Origin: Salmonella enterica subsp. arizonae
GTDB taxonomy: Bacteria; Pseudomonadota; Gammaproteobacteria; Enterobacterales; Enterobacteriaceae
Reading direction: 5' to 3'
Assembly: GCF_008692845.1 (NCBI RefSeq)
Contig: NZ_VXJW01000005.1
Span: 62,001-126,000, forward strand
Length of the DNA stretch: 64,000 bases
This document shows positions 1 through 8,675 of the stretch, one piece after another (positions within the stretch are counted from its first letter, which is position 1; each line of letters starts with the position of its first letter). The notes beneath the pieces are model-generated. The model was not told the origin of the DNA. It made no database searches and was given only the letters and a program-made list of their open reading frames with translations. The position numbers and the translations under genes were made by a program.

Positions 1-2
1 AT

Positions 3-83
3 CGCGATCAGCCCGCGGGGATTCATCCAACCTGGACGGTGGCGTCATTACGCGAACTGGAGCAACTCCTGTGTAAACACTGA
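3..83 (+). CDS. yjjG: YjjG nucleotidase, C-terminal end (partial)
   Basis: The first 26 codons in frame 3 read to a TGA at 81-83 and end in WTVASLRELEQLLCKH, which I recognise as the C-terminus of YjjG. This is a HAD-family 5'-nucleotidase active on pyrimidine nucleoside monophosphates, including non-canonical ones. The rest lies outside the window. The yjjG-prfC order is the usual enterobacterial one and supports the call. No catalytic residues are present in this fragment. Confidence 0.85.
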   Translation, partial: RDQPAGIHPTWTVASLRELEQLLCKH

Positions 84-174
84 TTGCCTCCCCCTGGTTG
101 ATGAGTAAAATAGCCGCATTTTTCGTATTCAACATGCGCGGCCAAACGCCGCGCTTACTCAAGAAGATTTGACT

Positions 175-1764
175 ATGACGTTGTCTCCTTATTTGCAAGA
201 GGTGGCCAAACGCCGCACGTTTGCCATCATTTCTCACCCGGACGCCGGTAAAACCACCATTACCGAAAAAGTGTTGTTGTTCGGACAGGCGATTCAGACC
301 GCCGGTACGGTAAAAGGTCGTGGTTCCAGCCAACATGCGAAATCTGACTGGATGGAGATGGAAAAACAGCGTGGTATCTCCATCACCACCTCCGTAATGC
401 AGTTTCCGTATCACGACTGCCTGGTAAACCTGCTGGATACCCCAGGGCATGAAGACTTCTCCGAAGATACCTACCGTACCCTGACGGCGGTAGACTGCTG
501 CCTGATGGTTATCGACGCCGCGAAAGGCGTTGAGGACAGGACCCGCAAGCTGATGGAAGTCACCCGTCTGCGCGATACGCCGATTCTCACCTTTATGAAC
601 AAACTCGACCGTGATATCCGCGATCCGATGGAGCTGCTGGATGAAGTGGAGAATGAGCTGAAAATCGGCTGCGCGCCGATCACTTGGCCGATTGGCTGCG
701 GTAAGTTGTTCAAGGGCGTTTATCACCTCTATAAAGACGAAACCTACCTCTACCAAACCGGTAAGGGTCACACCATTCAGGAAGTGCGCATCGTTAAGGG
801 GCTGAACAACCCGGATCTGGATGCCGCGGTGGGGGAAGATCTGGCGCAGCAGTTGCGCGATGAGCTGGAGCTGGTACAGGGAGCTTCTAACGAGTTTGAT
901 AAGGATCTGTTCCTGGCTGGCGAAATTACCCCGGTATTTTTCGGTACTGCGCTCGGTAACTTTGGCGTTGATCATATGCTGGACGGTTTAGTGGAATGGG
1001 CGCCCGCGCCGATGCCGCGCCAAACCGATACCCGCACCGTGGAAGCCTCGGAAGAGAAGTTCAGCGGTTTTGTCTTTAAAATTCAGGCCAATATGGACCC
1101 GAAACACCGCGACCGCGTGGCGTTTATGCGCGTGGTTTCCGGTAAGTATGAGAAGGGCATGAAGCTACGTCAGGTCCGCACCGGGAAAGATGTGGTGATT
1201 TCCGACGCGCTAACCTTTATGGCGGGCGATCGTTCACACGTTGAAGAAGCGTATCCAGGCGATATTTTAGGGCTGCATAACCACGGCACCATTCAGATCG
1301 GCGATACCTTCACCCAAGGCGAGATGATGAAGTTTACCGGTATCCCGAACTTTGCGCCGGAACTGTTCCGCCGTATTCGCCTGAAAGATCCGCTGAAGCA
1401 GAAACAACTGCTGAAAGGGCTGGTACAGCTATCGGAAGAAGGCGCGGTTCAGGTATTCCGTCCTATTTCCAACAACGATCTGATTGTCGGCGCCGTAGGC
1501 GTTCTGCAGTTTGATGTTGTTGTCGCGCGCCTGAAGAGCGAATACAACGTTGAGGCGATTTATGAATCCGTCAACGTGGCGACGGCGCGCTGGGTTGAAA
1601 GTACCGATGCGAAGAAATTCGAAGAATTTAAGCGTAAGAATGAAACGCAACTGGCGCTGGATGGCGGCGACAACCTCACCTATATTGCCCCAACGATGGT
1701 TAACCTGAACCTGACCCAGGAACGTTATCCTGATGTTCAGTTCCGTAAAACGCGCGAACACTGA
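175..1764 (+). CDS. prfC: Peptide chain release factor 3 (RF3)
   Basis: RF3 is the translational GTPase that recycles RF1/RF2 from the ribosome after peptide release. The G1 motif SHPDAGKTT lies near residues 15-23, DTPGHEDF is G3 and NKLDRD is G4. Domains II and III follow to a C-terminal QERYPDVQF region. Length from ATG 175 is 529 aa, the family norm. An in-frame TTG at 169 would add two residues, but the ATG at 175 matches the known N-terminus [14 protein letters not shown] and follows a purine-rich AAGAAG. A hairpin terminator follows the stop. Near identity to E. coli RF3 makes the call secure. Confidence 0.98.
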   Translation: MTLSPYLQEVAKRRTFAIISHPDAGKTTITEKVLLFGQAIQTAGTVKGRGSSQHAKSDWMEMEKQRGISITTSVMQFPYHDCLVNLLDTPGHEDFSEDTYRTLTAVDCCLMVIDAAKGVEDRTRKLMEVTRLRDTPILTFMNKLDRDIRDPMELLDEVENELKIGCAPITWPIGCGKLFKGVYHLYKDETYLYQTGKGHTIQEVRIVKGLNNPDLDAAVGEDLAQQLRDELELVQGASNEFDKDLFLAGEITPVFFGTALGNFGVDHMLDGLVEWAPAPMPRQTDTRTVEASEEKFSGFVFKIQANMDPKHRDRVAFMRVVSGKYEKGMKLRQVRTGKDVVISDALTFMAGDRSHVEEAYPGDILGLHNHGTIQIGDTFTQGEMMKFTGIPNFAPELFRRIRLKDPLKQKQLLKGLVQLSEEGAVQVFRPISNNDLIVGAVGVLQFDVVVARLKSEYNVEAIYESVNVATARWVESTDAKKFEEFKRKNETQLALDGGDNLTYIAPTMVNLNLTQERYPDVQFRKTREH

Positions 1765-1774
1765 TCCCTTTCCG

Positions 1775-1798
1775 GGCGCGGCATCCGCCGCGCCTTTA
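1775..1798 (+). terminator. Terminator after prfC
   Basis: A 7-bp GC-only stem (GGCGCGG paired with CCGCGCC) with a 6-base loop starts about 10 bases after the prfC stop and runs into a short T tract (TTT). It looks like an intrinsic terminator. Confidence 0.7.
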
Positions 1799-1900
1799 TA
1801 CTTTCCCTGCCTTTTTAACCGCTTACGGAATGTTCTTAAATCCCGCGTTTTTTCTCTCATCTGCCTGTTTTTTATACGCACCGACAAGCGATTTTAAAAT

Positions 1901-1918
1901 TGTGATCTATATTTAACA
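1901..1918 (+). promoter_or_regulatory. Probable osmY promoter core (sigma-S type) with CRP-like half site
   Basis: The sequence TGTGATCTATATTTAACA lies about 250 bases before the osmY ATG. CTATATT at 1907-1913 resembles the extended -10 of the sigma-S dependent osmY promoter. TGTGA overlaps it as a CRP-like half site. This predicts an osmY leader of roughly 245 nt, which accounts for the long gene-free gap 1799-2165. Assignment is by resemblance to the E. coli osmY promoter as I remember it. Confidence 0.55.
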
Positions 1919-2165
1919 AAGTGATGACATAAATGTCGGCTTTAATGCCTGTTCAATGCGTGAATATGAGTGCTTAAAGCTGAGATTTGTTTCAGTCACG
2001 ATATTAATAACTGAAACGGAAGGGTGGCAGGCGACGCGTCGTCACAAATTTACAAATGTGACGCCAGTCATTGACTTCTGAACCAGGTGAGTATCACCAC
2101 ATTCAGCAATGCAACCTCGTGTTGCCTGAGCTCAAATTACGAGCAAACTATACAGGACAAAATCG

Positions 2166-2783
2166 ATGACTATGACAAGACTGAAGATTTCTAAAACTCT
2201 GCTGGCCGTAATGTTGACCTCTGCTGTTGCGACAGGTTCTGCCTTTGCAGAAAACGCAACAACGGATAAGGCGCAAAGCGGAACCGAAACCGCGGGGCAA
2301 AAAGTCGATAGCTCTATGAATAAAGTCGGTAACTTCATGGATGACAGCGCTATCACTGCGAAAGTAAAAGCCGCCCTGGTGGACCATGACAATATTAAAA
2401 GCACCGATATTTCTGTCGAAACCAATAAGAAAGTCGTCACCCTGAGCGGCTTTGTGGAAAGCCAGGCGCAGGCTGAAGCCGCCGTGAAAGTGGCGAAAGG
2501 CGTAGAGGGTGTTACCTCCGTCAGCGACAAACTCCATGTTCGCGATAACAAAGAAGGTTCTGTGAAAGGCTATGCCGGCGATACGGCCACGACCAGTGAA
2601 GTCAAAGCTAAGCTGCTGGCGGACGATCTCGTCCCTTCCCGTAAAGTGAAAGTGGAAACGACCGATGGCGTCGTACAGCTCTCCGGTACTGTTGAAACTC
2701 AGGAACAAAGCGACCGCGCTGAAAGCATCGCGAAAGCCGTTGATGGCGTAAAAAGCGTTAAAAACGATCTGAAAGTTCAGTAA
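2166..2783 (+). CDS. osmY: Periplasmic osmotically inducible protein OsmY
   Basis: OsmY is a stationary-phase and osmotic-stress periplasmic protein with chaperone-like activity. A signal peptide is clear: positive residues [10 protein letters not shown], a hydrophobic core [14 protein letters not shown], and a cleavage site after AFA. Two BON domains follow, roughly residues 55-125 and 135-203. They share repeated elements such as [15 protein letters not shown] and [15 protein letters not shown]. Length is 205 aa, close to the usual 201. The start ATG at 2166 follows AGGAC. Neighbours are prfC and ytjA, as in E. coli. Confidence 0.97.
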   Translation: MTMTRLKISKTLLAVMLTSAVATGSAFAENATTDKAQSGTETAGQKVDSSMNKVGNFMDDSAITAKVKAALVDHDNIKSTDISVETNKKVVTLSGFVESQAQAEAAVKVAKGVEGVTSVSDKLHVRDNKEGSVKGYAGDTATTSEVKAKLLADDLVPSRKVKVETTDGVVQLSGTVETQEQSDRAESIAKAVDGVKSVKNDLKVQ

Positions 2784-2798
2784 TTCGTCGTAATTCGA

Positions 2799-2821
2799 CC
2801 TCCCGGCGTTTGTCGGGAGGC
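2799..2821 (+). terminator. Hairpin after osmY
   Basis: CCTCCCG pairs with CGGGAGG around a short loop, 15 bases after the osmY stop. No T run follows, so it is either a weak terminator or an mRNA 3' stabilising hairpin. Confidence 0.5.
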
Positions 2822-2911
2822 GTAATGTGCACCACACTAAAAATATCGCGAATGAGTAGCCTGAGCGCTCATATTTAGCGGTCGACATTAACTATGGTAA
2901 AGGAGAGGCTT

Positions 2912-3073
2912 ATGTTTCGTTGGGGCATTATATTTCTGGTTATCGCGTTAATTGCCGCCGCATTGGGTTTTGGTGGACTAGCTGGTACGGCTGCTGGCGC
3001 AGCGAAAATCGTCTTCGTCGTCGGGATCGTTCTCTTCTTGGTCAGCCTGTTCATGGGCCGTAAACGACCCTAG
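2912..3073 (+). CDS. ytjA: Small membrane protein YtjA
   Basis: This 53-residue ORF begins [20 protein letters not shown] and ends LFMGRKRP. It is preceded by a strong AGGAGAGG ribosome-binding site. Two hydrophobic helices (about 5-27 and 31-48) joined by a small Gly/Ala-rich turn predict a two-pass inner-membrane protein of the UPF0391 family. Function is unknown. It sits between osmY and yjjU as in E. coli and shares that region's osmotic and stationary-phase context. A terminator hairpin follows 28 bases after the stop. Confidence 0.93.
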
Positions 3074-3101
3074 CAGGCATCTGTAAAGATATATTGCTAC
3101 C

Positions 3102-3126
3102 AAGCCAGTCCAGCGGACTGGCTTTT
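3102..3126 (+). terminator. Terminator after ytjA
   Basis: A 10-bp perfect stem, AAGCCAGTCC paired with GGACTGGCTT, with a three-base loop and a following TT tract. It is a typical intrinsic terminator and separates ytjA from yjjU. Confidence 0.8.
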
Positions 3127-3196
3127 ACGGTTTTAGCCGCCAACGTTTTGCGTTACCTTGTCCTCCTGGAAAAAAATGAAAAACAGGAAGGCAGAG

Positions 3197-4270
3197 GTGG
3201 GCCAGCGAATACCGGTTACGCTCGGCAATATTGCGCCGTTATCATTAACACCATTCCGGCCAGGCCGGATGGCGCTGGTCTGCGAGGGCGGAGGGCAGCG
3301 GGGCATCTTTACCGCAGGCGTACTGGATGAGTTTATGCGTGCGCAATTTAATCCTTTCCATCTCTACTTCGGCACATCAGCCGGTGCGCAAAATCTCTCG
3401 GCTTATCTCTGCAACCAGCCCGGCTACGGGCGAAAAGTGATTATGCGCTATACCACCAGGCGCGAATTTTTTGATCCGTTGCGATTTGTACGCGGAGGAA
3501 ATCTTATTGACCTCGACTGGCTGGTAGAGTCCACTGCCGCCCGGATGCCGTTGCAGATGGATACCGCTGCTCGCCTGTTCGACACTGGAAAATCCTTTTA
3601 TATGTGCGCCTGTCGGGGAGATGATTACACGCCGGGTTATTTCTCGCCGACGAAACAAAACTGGCTCGACATCATTCGCGCCTCCAGCGCTATACCGGGT
3701 TTCTATCGTACCGGCGTTGCGTTAGAGGGCGTCAACTATCTGGACGGTGGAATTAGCGACGCGATCCCGGTTCAGGAAGCGGCAAAACGAGGCGCGAAAA
3801 CCATTGTGGTGATCCGCACCGTACCGTCGCAAATGTATTACACGCCGCAGTGGTTTAAGCGTATGGAACGCTGGCTGGGAGAGAGTAGCCTGCAACCGCT
3901 GGTCAATCTGGTGCAGCATCATGAAACGACCTACAGCGCGATCCAACAGTTTATTGAAAAGCCGCCGGGTAAGTTGCGGATCATTGAAATTTATCCGCCG
4001 AAACCGCTGCACAGCATGGCGCTGGGCAGCCGTATCCCGGCGCTGCGTGAGGATTACAAAACCGGGCGATTATGCGGGCGCTACTTCCTTGCCACCGTCG
4101 GTAAATTGCTTGCCGCAACGCCGCCGTTGCTGCGCCATACGTCGAGGATTGCCGTTCCGGAAACGGTGGTCGTGCCACCTGCGCCGGTGGCCAATGATAC
4201 GCATGTGGCGGAGATGATTAACGCGCCGCAGGCAAACGACACCACGTTTACCGACGAGGATCTGGCGTGA
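3197..4270 (+). CDS. yjjU: Patatin-like phospholipase family protein YjjU
   Basis: YjjU is a predicted serine esterase of the patatin family. The oxyanion loop GGGQRGIFTAG, the nucleophile elbow GTSAGA and the DGG of the Ser-Asp dyad (YLDGGISD) are all present. I choose GTG 3197 because AGGAAG lies 7-10 bases upstream and the resulting 357 aa equals the E. coli length. A longer frame back to TTG 3158 has no comparable site. The stop overlaps the GTG start of yjjV, so the two are probably translationally coupled. The substrate is unknown. Confidence 0.92.
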   Translation: MGQRIPVTLGNIAPLSLTPFRPGRMALVCEGGGQRGIFTAGVLDEFMRAQFNPFHLYFGTSAGAQNLSAYLCNQPGYGRKVIMRYTTRREFFDPLRFVRGGNLIDLDWLVESTAARMPLQMDTAARLFDTGKSFYMCACRGDDYTPGYFSPTKQNWLDIIRASSAIPGFYRTGVALEGVNYLDGGISDAIPVQEAAKRGAKTIVVIRTVPSQMYYTPQWFKRMERWLGESSLQPLVNLVQHHETTYSAIQQFIEKPPGKLRIIEIYPPKPLHSMALGSRIPALREDYKTGRLCGRYFLATVGKLLAATPPLLRHTSRIAVPETVVVPPAPVANDTHVAEMINAPQANDTTFTDEDLA

Positions 4271-5040
4271 GCTGGCGCTTTATCGATACGCACTGCCATT
4301 TTGATTTCCCGCCCTTTACTGGCGATGAGCTCGCCAGCATTCAGCGTGCCCGTGAGGCAGGGGTTGAAAAAATAATCGTGCCGGCGACCGAGGCGGCGCA
4401 CTTTCCCCGTGTGCTGGCGCTGGCGGCACGTTTTCCGCCGCTTTACGCTGCGCTGGGGCTGCATCCCATTGTGATTGAACACCATGCTAATGACGATCCT
4501 GATAAGCTGCAACAAGCGCTGGCGCAACGGCAGAATATCGTAGCGGTAGGCGAGATCGGCCTCGATCTTTATCGCGACGATCCGCAGTTCGCCAGGCAAG
4601 AGCGATTTTTAGATGCGCAACTGCAACTGGCAAAGCGTTGCGATCTGCCGGTGATCCTGCATTCGCGGCGCACGCACGACAAACTGGCGATGCATTTAAA
4701 GCGGCAGGACCTGCCACGAACCGGCGTGGTGCATGGTTTTGCCGGTAGTCTGCAACAGGCCGAACGTTTTGTACGACTGGGCTATAAAATTGGCGTCGGC
4801 GGCACCATCACCTACCCGCGCGCCAGTAAAACCCGTGATGTTATGGCGCGGTTGCCGCTGGATGCGCTGTTGCTGGAAACCGACGCGCCGGATATGCCGC
4901 TTAACGGCTTTCAGGGACAACCCAATCGTCCGGAGCAGGTGGTCAGAGTCTTTGATGTCTTATGCGAGCTGCGCCCGGAGCCCGCAGATGTGGTTGCTGA
5001 TGCGCTTTATCACAATACGATGGCGTTGTTTGATTTTTGA
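4267..5040 (+). CDS. yjjV: TatD-family metal-dependent hydrolase YjjV
   Basis: The N-terminal HxH metal motif (DTHCHFD), the EIGLD glutamate, LHSRR and VVHGF histidines and the ETDAPDMPL aspartate define a TatD-type amidohydrolase, a family that includes 3'-5' DNA exonucleases. Length is 257 aa, near the E. coli 259. The start is GTG 4267 (GTGAGC), overlapping the yjjU stop. The actual substrate of YjjV is not certain. An inverted pair of REP sequences follows directly. Confidence 0.93.
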   Translation: MSWRFIDTHCHFDFPPFTGDELASIQRAREAGVEKIIVPATEAAHFPRVLALAARFPPLYAALGLHPIVIEHHANDDPDKLQQALAQRQNIVAVGEIGLDLYRDDPQFARQERFLDAQLQLAKRCDLPVILHSRRTHDKLAMHLKRQDLPRTGVVHGFAGSLQQAERFVRLGYKIGVGGTITYPRASKTRDVMARLPLDALLLETDAPDMPLNGFQGQPNRPEQVVRVFDVLCELRPEPADVVADALYHNTMALFDF

Positions 5041-5127
5041 TTGTCGGATGGCGGCCGCGCCTTATCCGGCCTACAAATGATGCTGACCCGTAGGCCGGAT
5101 AAGACGCTTTTGCGTCGCATCCGGCAA
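5041..5127. repeat. BIME: inverted REP pair between yjjV and yjjW
   Basis: Two REP units face each other: forward at about 5043-5074 (ending CTTATCCGGCCTAC) and reverse at about 5091-5126 (GTAGGCCGGATAAGACGC). They lie between two convergent genes and probably form the shared 3' mRNA end structure. Confidence 0.9.
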
Positions 5128-5991
5128 TCACAGATACAAAGCCGGGAAGATCAAATTATCCACCCCACGCTCGCGCAATCTTTGCGCCAGTTGCTCCACA
5201 TCCTCTGACGTGGCGCTCGGCCAGGCCTTAGCTTCGCCATAAACGCCTTGCGCATGAAAGGCATTCAGGCGCACCGGAACCGCGCCCAATGACATAATAA
5301 ACGCCGCCAGTGAATCGATATGCGCCGCATAGTCCACCTGATCCGGGATAACCAGCAACCGCAGCTCCGCCAGTTTTCCCCGCGCAGCAAGAAAGCGGAT
5401 ACTGTGCTTAATATGCGTGTTATCACGTCCGGTCAGACGGTGATGACACTCGCTCTTCCAGGCTTTCAGATCGAGCATTACGCCGTCGCAAACCGGCAGT
5501 AGTTTTTGCCAGCCGGTCTCGCTTAACTGACCATTACTGTCCACCAGACAGGTCAACCGTTGTAACAGCGGATCGGCTTTGATCGCCGTGAACAGCGCCA
5601 CAATAAACGGTAATTGCGTGGTCGCCTCTCCGCCGCTGACGGTAATACCTTCAATAAACAGCGATGCTTTACGAATATGACGCAGCACATCGTCAACGCT
5701 CATGGTCTGCGCCATTGGCGTTGCCTGCTGTGGGCACGTTTTCAGGCAGGTATCGCATTGCTCGCAGATGTCCGACCGCCATACCACTTTCCCGCCATCA
5801 ACGCCGAGGGCGTGGTGGGGACACTGCGATACGCATTCCCCGCAGTCGTTACAGCGTCCCATCGTCCACGGATTATGGCAATTCTTGCAGCGCAAATTGC
5901 AGCCCTGTAAGAATAATGCCAGGCGGCTGCCCGGCCCATCGACGCAGGAAAACGCAATGATCTTACTGACTAAAGCGCATCTGTTGTTCAT
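5128..5991 (-). CDS. yjjW: Glycyl-radical enzyme activase YjjW (radical SAM)
   Basis: The radical-SAM cluster motif CNLRCKNC (CxxxCxxC) is present near residues 31-38. An inserted ferredoxin-like segment carries two more Cys clusters ([11 protein letters not shown] and [11 protein letters not shown]), so three 4Fe-4S centres are predicted. This is the usual design of activases for glycyl-radical enzymes such as PflA relatives. Length is 287 aa, identical to E. coli. The start overlaps the end of yjjI by 29 bp, so the pair is translationally linked. It should generate the glycyl radical on YjjI using S-adenosylmethionine. Confidence 0.95.
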   Translation of the reverse strand: MNNRCALVSKIIAFSCVDGPGSRLALFLQGCNLRCKNCHNPWTMGRCNDCGECVSQCPHHALGVDGGKVVWRSDICEQCDTCLKTCPQQATPMAQTMSVDDVLRHIRKASLFIEGITVSGGEATTQLPFIVALFTAIKADPLLQRLTCLVDSNGQLSETGWQKLLPVCDGVMLDLKAWKSECHHRLTGRDNTHIKHSIRFLAARGKLAELRLLVIPDQVDYAAHIDSLAAFIMSLGAVPVRLNAFHAQGVYGEAKAWPSATSEDVEQLAQRLRERGVDNLIFPALYL

Positions 5992-7513
5992 GGCTGACTA
6001 CGCGTGGCTGTCGTTCCAGGATGCGGGTATTACGTGCGGCTTCTTCCCCCAGCCAGGTGGTATTGGTGCGCGAGCCTTCGGCGCGAAATTTCGTCAGATC
6101 CGACAGGCGCACCATATAACCGGTGACGCGCACCAGATCGTTGCCACTCACATTGGCGGTAAATTCCCGCATCCCGGCTTTAAACGCGCCAAGACAAAGC
6201 TGGACCAGCGCCTGCGGATTACGCTTGATGGTTTCGTCCAGCGTCAGAATGTCGCTGATCCCGGCATGATAAAAGGCGTGATGCGGCGCGACGGTTTGCA
6301 AATGGGTGATAGGGTCCGGTTCATCGCCATACGGCAGACGCGCGCCCGGCGTAGTGCCGCTATCGGAACTGATGCCAGACTGGGCATGGAGCAGCGCCCG
6401 TTGCTTCCAGCCATACTTTACTGGCGTATTTTCGACAAAATCCGCCAGTTGGGCGCTAATACGGTATCCCAGCTCGTTCGCCGTTTCATTCTTGCCGTAA
6501 CGGGCATTCAGGCCGGCGTTTTCGCACAGCAGGTTCACGGCTTCCGCCAGCCCGTACATACCGAACATCGGCGCAAAACGTTCGGGATCGATCAAACCTT
6601 CCTGCACAAGAAAGCTATTCTCAAAAAAATGTGACTTTTCATAGAGGAATTCACATCGTGAATTAATGATGGCGATCTGCTGTCGGCAGTAGTGCGGTAG
6701 CGTGCGTGAAAAGAAGTCATCGACAGACGTACTGCGTTCTGCCACGGCTTTCAGGTTGAGACGTACCAGCGTACTGCCGCCGCCGCCAAGCGGTAGCGAG
6801 TTATAACAACTGACGATGCCATAATGGCCTTTTGTGAAAATTTTATCATTTACAGGGCCATTGGAAATGTGTGGCTTACTGCATTCGCAAATGTTTTTGG
6901 CGACCTCCAGCAGCAGATCGTCCGGCGTAATTTCCGCATCGTAGATAAACGTCAGGTTAGGCGCCACCTGCTTTAGCTCGGCATCGGCGCGCAAAATAGC
7001 TCGTGTGACAGGTGTATCGGCAGGGCCAATATTGGCATGCATAAAGGCGTCTGGCAGCGTTCTGTCGAGATAACGCCAGAAACGTTTTATTCGAATATCG
7101 ATCTCATTTTGTGTTAGAATTCTAACATTCGGTTGCAGCAGCGCATCAAGCTGACCGAGATAAACCGGCATGGACGTCACGGAAGGAACGTGATGATACA
7201 GAATGGTGAGTAGGGATAACGCATCATCCAGATCTTTCGCGCCTTCCAGTTCCAGCCACTGTGAACCGTTAGCCAGAAATCGGGCGTAATCGGGCAACAC
7301 GTAGCGTGGTTTGAAGGGGGCGTGCCCCTCAAACATATCGCAAATGACGCCTTCATCCAGCGCCTGGCGGGCATCTTCCTGCAGGGTGGGATAAGGCAGG
7401 GCGTTTTCAGCTTCCAGCGCCAGAAAATGGCGTTTTTGTTCAGGCGTGAGCACCGGGCTGGTCACAATTTGCTGGCAACGCTGCTGGAGCGCAGTTTCGC
7501 ATGAGGCAGGCAT
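5963..7513 (-). CDS. yjjI: Putative glycyl-radical enzyme YjjI
   Basis: This is a DUF3029 protein of 516 aa. A glycyl-radical signature RVTGY lies at about residues 462-466, the Gly being 52 residues from the C-terminus. The region around [15 protein letters not shown] is a candidate for the active-site cysteine loop. It forms an operon with its activase yjjW (29-bp overlap). The start ATG follows GAGGAAAC. It is divergent from deoC and contains two DeoR operators within its coding sequence. This suggests, without proof, a link to anaerobic deoxynucleoside or aldehyde metabolism. The reaction is unknown. Confidence 0.9.
   Translation of the reverse strand: MPASCETALQQRCQQIVTSPVLTPEQKRHFLALEAENALPYPTLQEDARQALDEGVICDMFEGHAPFKPRYVLPDYARFLANGSQWLELEGAKDLDDALSLLTILYHHVPSVTSMPVYLGQLDALLQPNVRILTQNEIDIRIKRFWRYLDRTLPDAFMHANIGPADTPVTRAILRADAELKQVAPNLTFIYDAEITPDDLLLEVAKNICECSKPHISNGPVNDKIFTKGHYGIVSCYNSLPLGGGGSTLVRLNLKAVAERSTSVDDFFSRTLPHYCRQQIAIINSRCEFLYEKSHFFENSFLVQEGLIDPERFAPMFGMYGLAEAVNLLCENAGLNARYGKNETANELGYRISAQLADFVENTPVKYGWKQRALLHAQSGISSDSGTTPGARLPYGDEPDPITHLQTVAPHHAFYHAGISDILTLDETIKRNPQALVQLCLGAFKAGMREFTANVSGNDLVRVTGYMVRLSDLTKFRAEGSRTNTTWLGEEAARNTRILERQPRVVSHEQQMRFSQ
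6833..6848. promoter_or_regulatory. Distal DeoR operator (OE-like)
   Basis: TGTGAAAATTTTATCA matches 12 of 16 positions of the DeoR palindrome TGTTAGAATTCTAACA. It lies exactly 878 bp upstream of the promoter-proximal operator at 7711 and 279 bp from the one at 7112. That is the spacing I recall for the auxiliary looping operator of the E. coli deo operon. It sits inside yjjI. Confidence 0.6.
7112..7127. promoter_or_regulatory. DeoR operator O1 (deoP1), perfect palindrome
   Basis: TGTTAGAATTCTAACA is a perfect 16-bp palindrome inside yjjI, 599 bp upstream of the second operator. DeoR tetramers/octamers bind such sites and loop the DNA to repress deoP1 and deoP2. Deoxyribose-5-phosphate is the inducer. 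Confidence 0.92.
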
Positions 7514-7623
7514 CTTCGTTTCCTCTTTATGCCGGGACGATGCGCTATTGTAGAAAATGACGGCAAACCGACTTTGATCCTGATGCGCTTATCGCCCGAA
7601 GAACAGGCGATGACGGCGGAATA

Positions 7624-7693
7624 ATTTGATTCAGATCTCATTACAGTAATGCAAATTTGTACGTAGTTTTCATTAACTGTGATGTATATCGAA
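7624..7693 (+). promoter_or_regulatory. deoP2 CRP/CytR control region
   Basis: Two CRP-like sites about 52 bp apart precede deoC. The distal one is the TTTGATTCAGATCTCATT region at 7624-7641. The proximal one is TGTGATGTATATCGAAG at about 7678. This is the arrangement of deoP2, where CytR binds between two CRP dimers. The 259-bp yjjI-deoC gap is thus mostly regulatory DNA. Confidence 0.7.
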
Positions 7694-7710
7694 GTGTAAT
7701 CGCGAGTGAA

Positions 7711-7726
7711 TGTTAGAATATTAACA
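7711..7726. promoter_or_regulatory. DeoR operator O2 (deoP2)
   Basis: TGTTAGAATATTAACA differs from the perfect O1 palindrome by two bases and covers the deoP2 -10 region (TTAGAAT). It lies 47 bases before the deoC start codon. Confidence 0.9.
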
Positions 7727-7772
7727 GACTCGCAAGGTGAAATTTTATACGGCAATGCCGTTGGAGAATGTC

Positions 7773-8552
7773 ATGACTGATTTAAAAGCAAGCAGCCTGC
7801 GTGCGCTCAAACTGATGGATCTGACCACTCTGAACGATGACGACACCAATGAAAAAGTGATCGCTCTGTGCCATCAGGCAAAAACGCCAGTCGGGAATAC
7901 GGCGGCTATTTGCATTTACCCGCGTTTCATCCCAATTGCGCGTAAGACTCTGAAAGAGCAAGGTACGCCGGAAATTCGTATTGCAACGGTGACTAACTTC
8001 CCGCATGGCAATGATGACATTGATATTGCGCTGGCGGAAACCCGCGCGGCGATCGCCTACGGCGCAGATGAAGTGGACGTCGTCTTCCCGTACCGCGCGC
8101 TGATCGCCGGTAACGAACAGGTAGGTTTTGACCTGGTGAAAGCGTGTAAAGACGCCTGCGCCGCAGCGAACGTGCTGCTTAAAGTGATCATCGAAACCGG
8201 CGAGCTGAAAGAAGAAGCGCTGATTCGTAAAGCCTCTGAAATTTCCATTAAAGCGGGCGCGGACTTCATCAAAACCTCTACTGGTAAAGTGCCGGTAAAC
8301 GCCACGCCGGAAAGCGCGCGTATCATGATGGAAGTAATCCGCGATATGGGCGTGGAAAAAAACGTCGGCTTCAAACCTGCGGGCGGCGTTCGCACGGCGG
8401 AAGACGCGCAGCAGTTCCTTGCGATTGCGGATGAGCTGTTCGGCGCGGACTGGGCGGACTCCCGTCATTATCGCTTTGGTGCATCCTCTCTGCTGGCCAG
8501 CCTGCTGAAAGCGCTGGGTCACGGCGACGGTAAGAGCGTCAGCAGCTATTAA
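7773..8552 (+). CDS. deoC: Deoxyribose-phosphate aldolase
   Basis: DeoC splits 2-deoxyribose-5-phosphate into glyceraldehyde-3-phosphate and acetaldehyde. The Schiff-base lysine sits in FIKTSTGK, with the second lysine in [10 protein letters not shown], as in class I aldolases. ATG 7773 gives 259 aa, the E. coli length, with GGAG about 9 bases upstream. An in-frame upstream extension to 7737 runs through the leader and is unlikely. It is the first gene of deoCABD. Promoter-proximal DeoR and CRP sites control it. Confidence 0.98.
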   Translation: MTDLKASSLRALKLMDLTTLNDDDTNEKVIALCHQAKTPVGNTAAICIYPRFIPIARKTLKEQGTPEIRIATVTNFPHGNDDIDIALAETRAAIAYGADEVDVVFPYRALIAGNEQVGFDLVKACKDACAAANVLLKVIIETGELKEEALIRKASEISIKAGADFIKTSTGKVPVNATPESARIMMEVIRDMGVEKNVGFKPAGGVRTAEDAQQFLAIADELFGADWADSRHYRFGASSLLASLLKALGHGDGKSVSSY

Positions 8553-8572
8553 TTGTTGCGTTACCCGTTGTG

Positions 8573-8640
8573 GGCCGGATAAGGCGCTAGCTGCCATCCG
8601 GCAAATTAGGCCTGATGGCGCTTCGCTTATCAGGCCTGGC
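8573..8640. repeat. REP pair between deoC and deoA
   Basis: A reverse REP (GGCCGGATAAGGCGC ... GCCATCCGGC, 8573-8602) is followed by a forward REP-like unit (GCCTGATGGCGCTTCGCTTATCAGGC, 8609-8636). It lies within the deo operon mRNA and may stabilise the deoC segment. Confidence 0.85.
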
Positions 8641-8675
8641 GCCAGCCTTCTACTCTTTTCCCTCAGGAGGGTATC

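Noticed and set aside
3158..3196. Longer N-terminus of YjjU from TTG 3158
   Set aside because: The extension overlaps the ytjA terminator's downstream region, lacks a ribosome-binding site, and the GTG at 3197 gives the family length.
5702..6634. 310-codon frame opposite yjjW/yjjI
   Set aside because: Antisense to the glycyl-radical genes, no ribosome-binding site, low-complexity composition.
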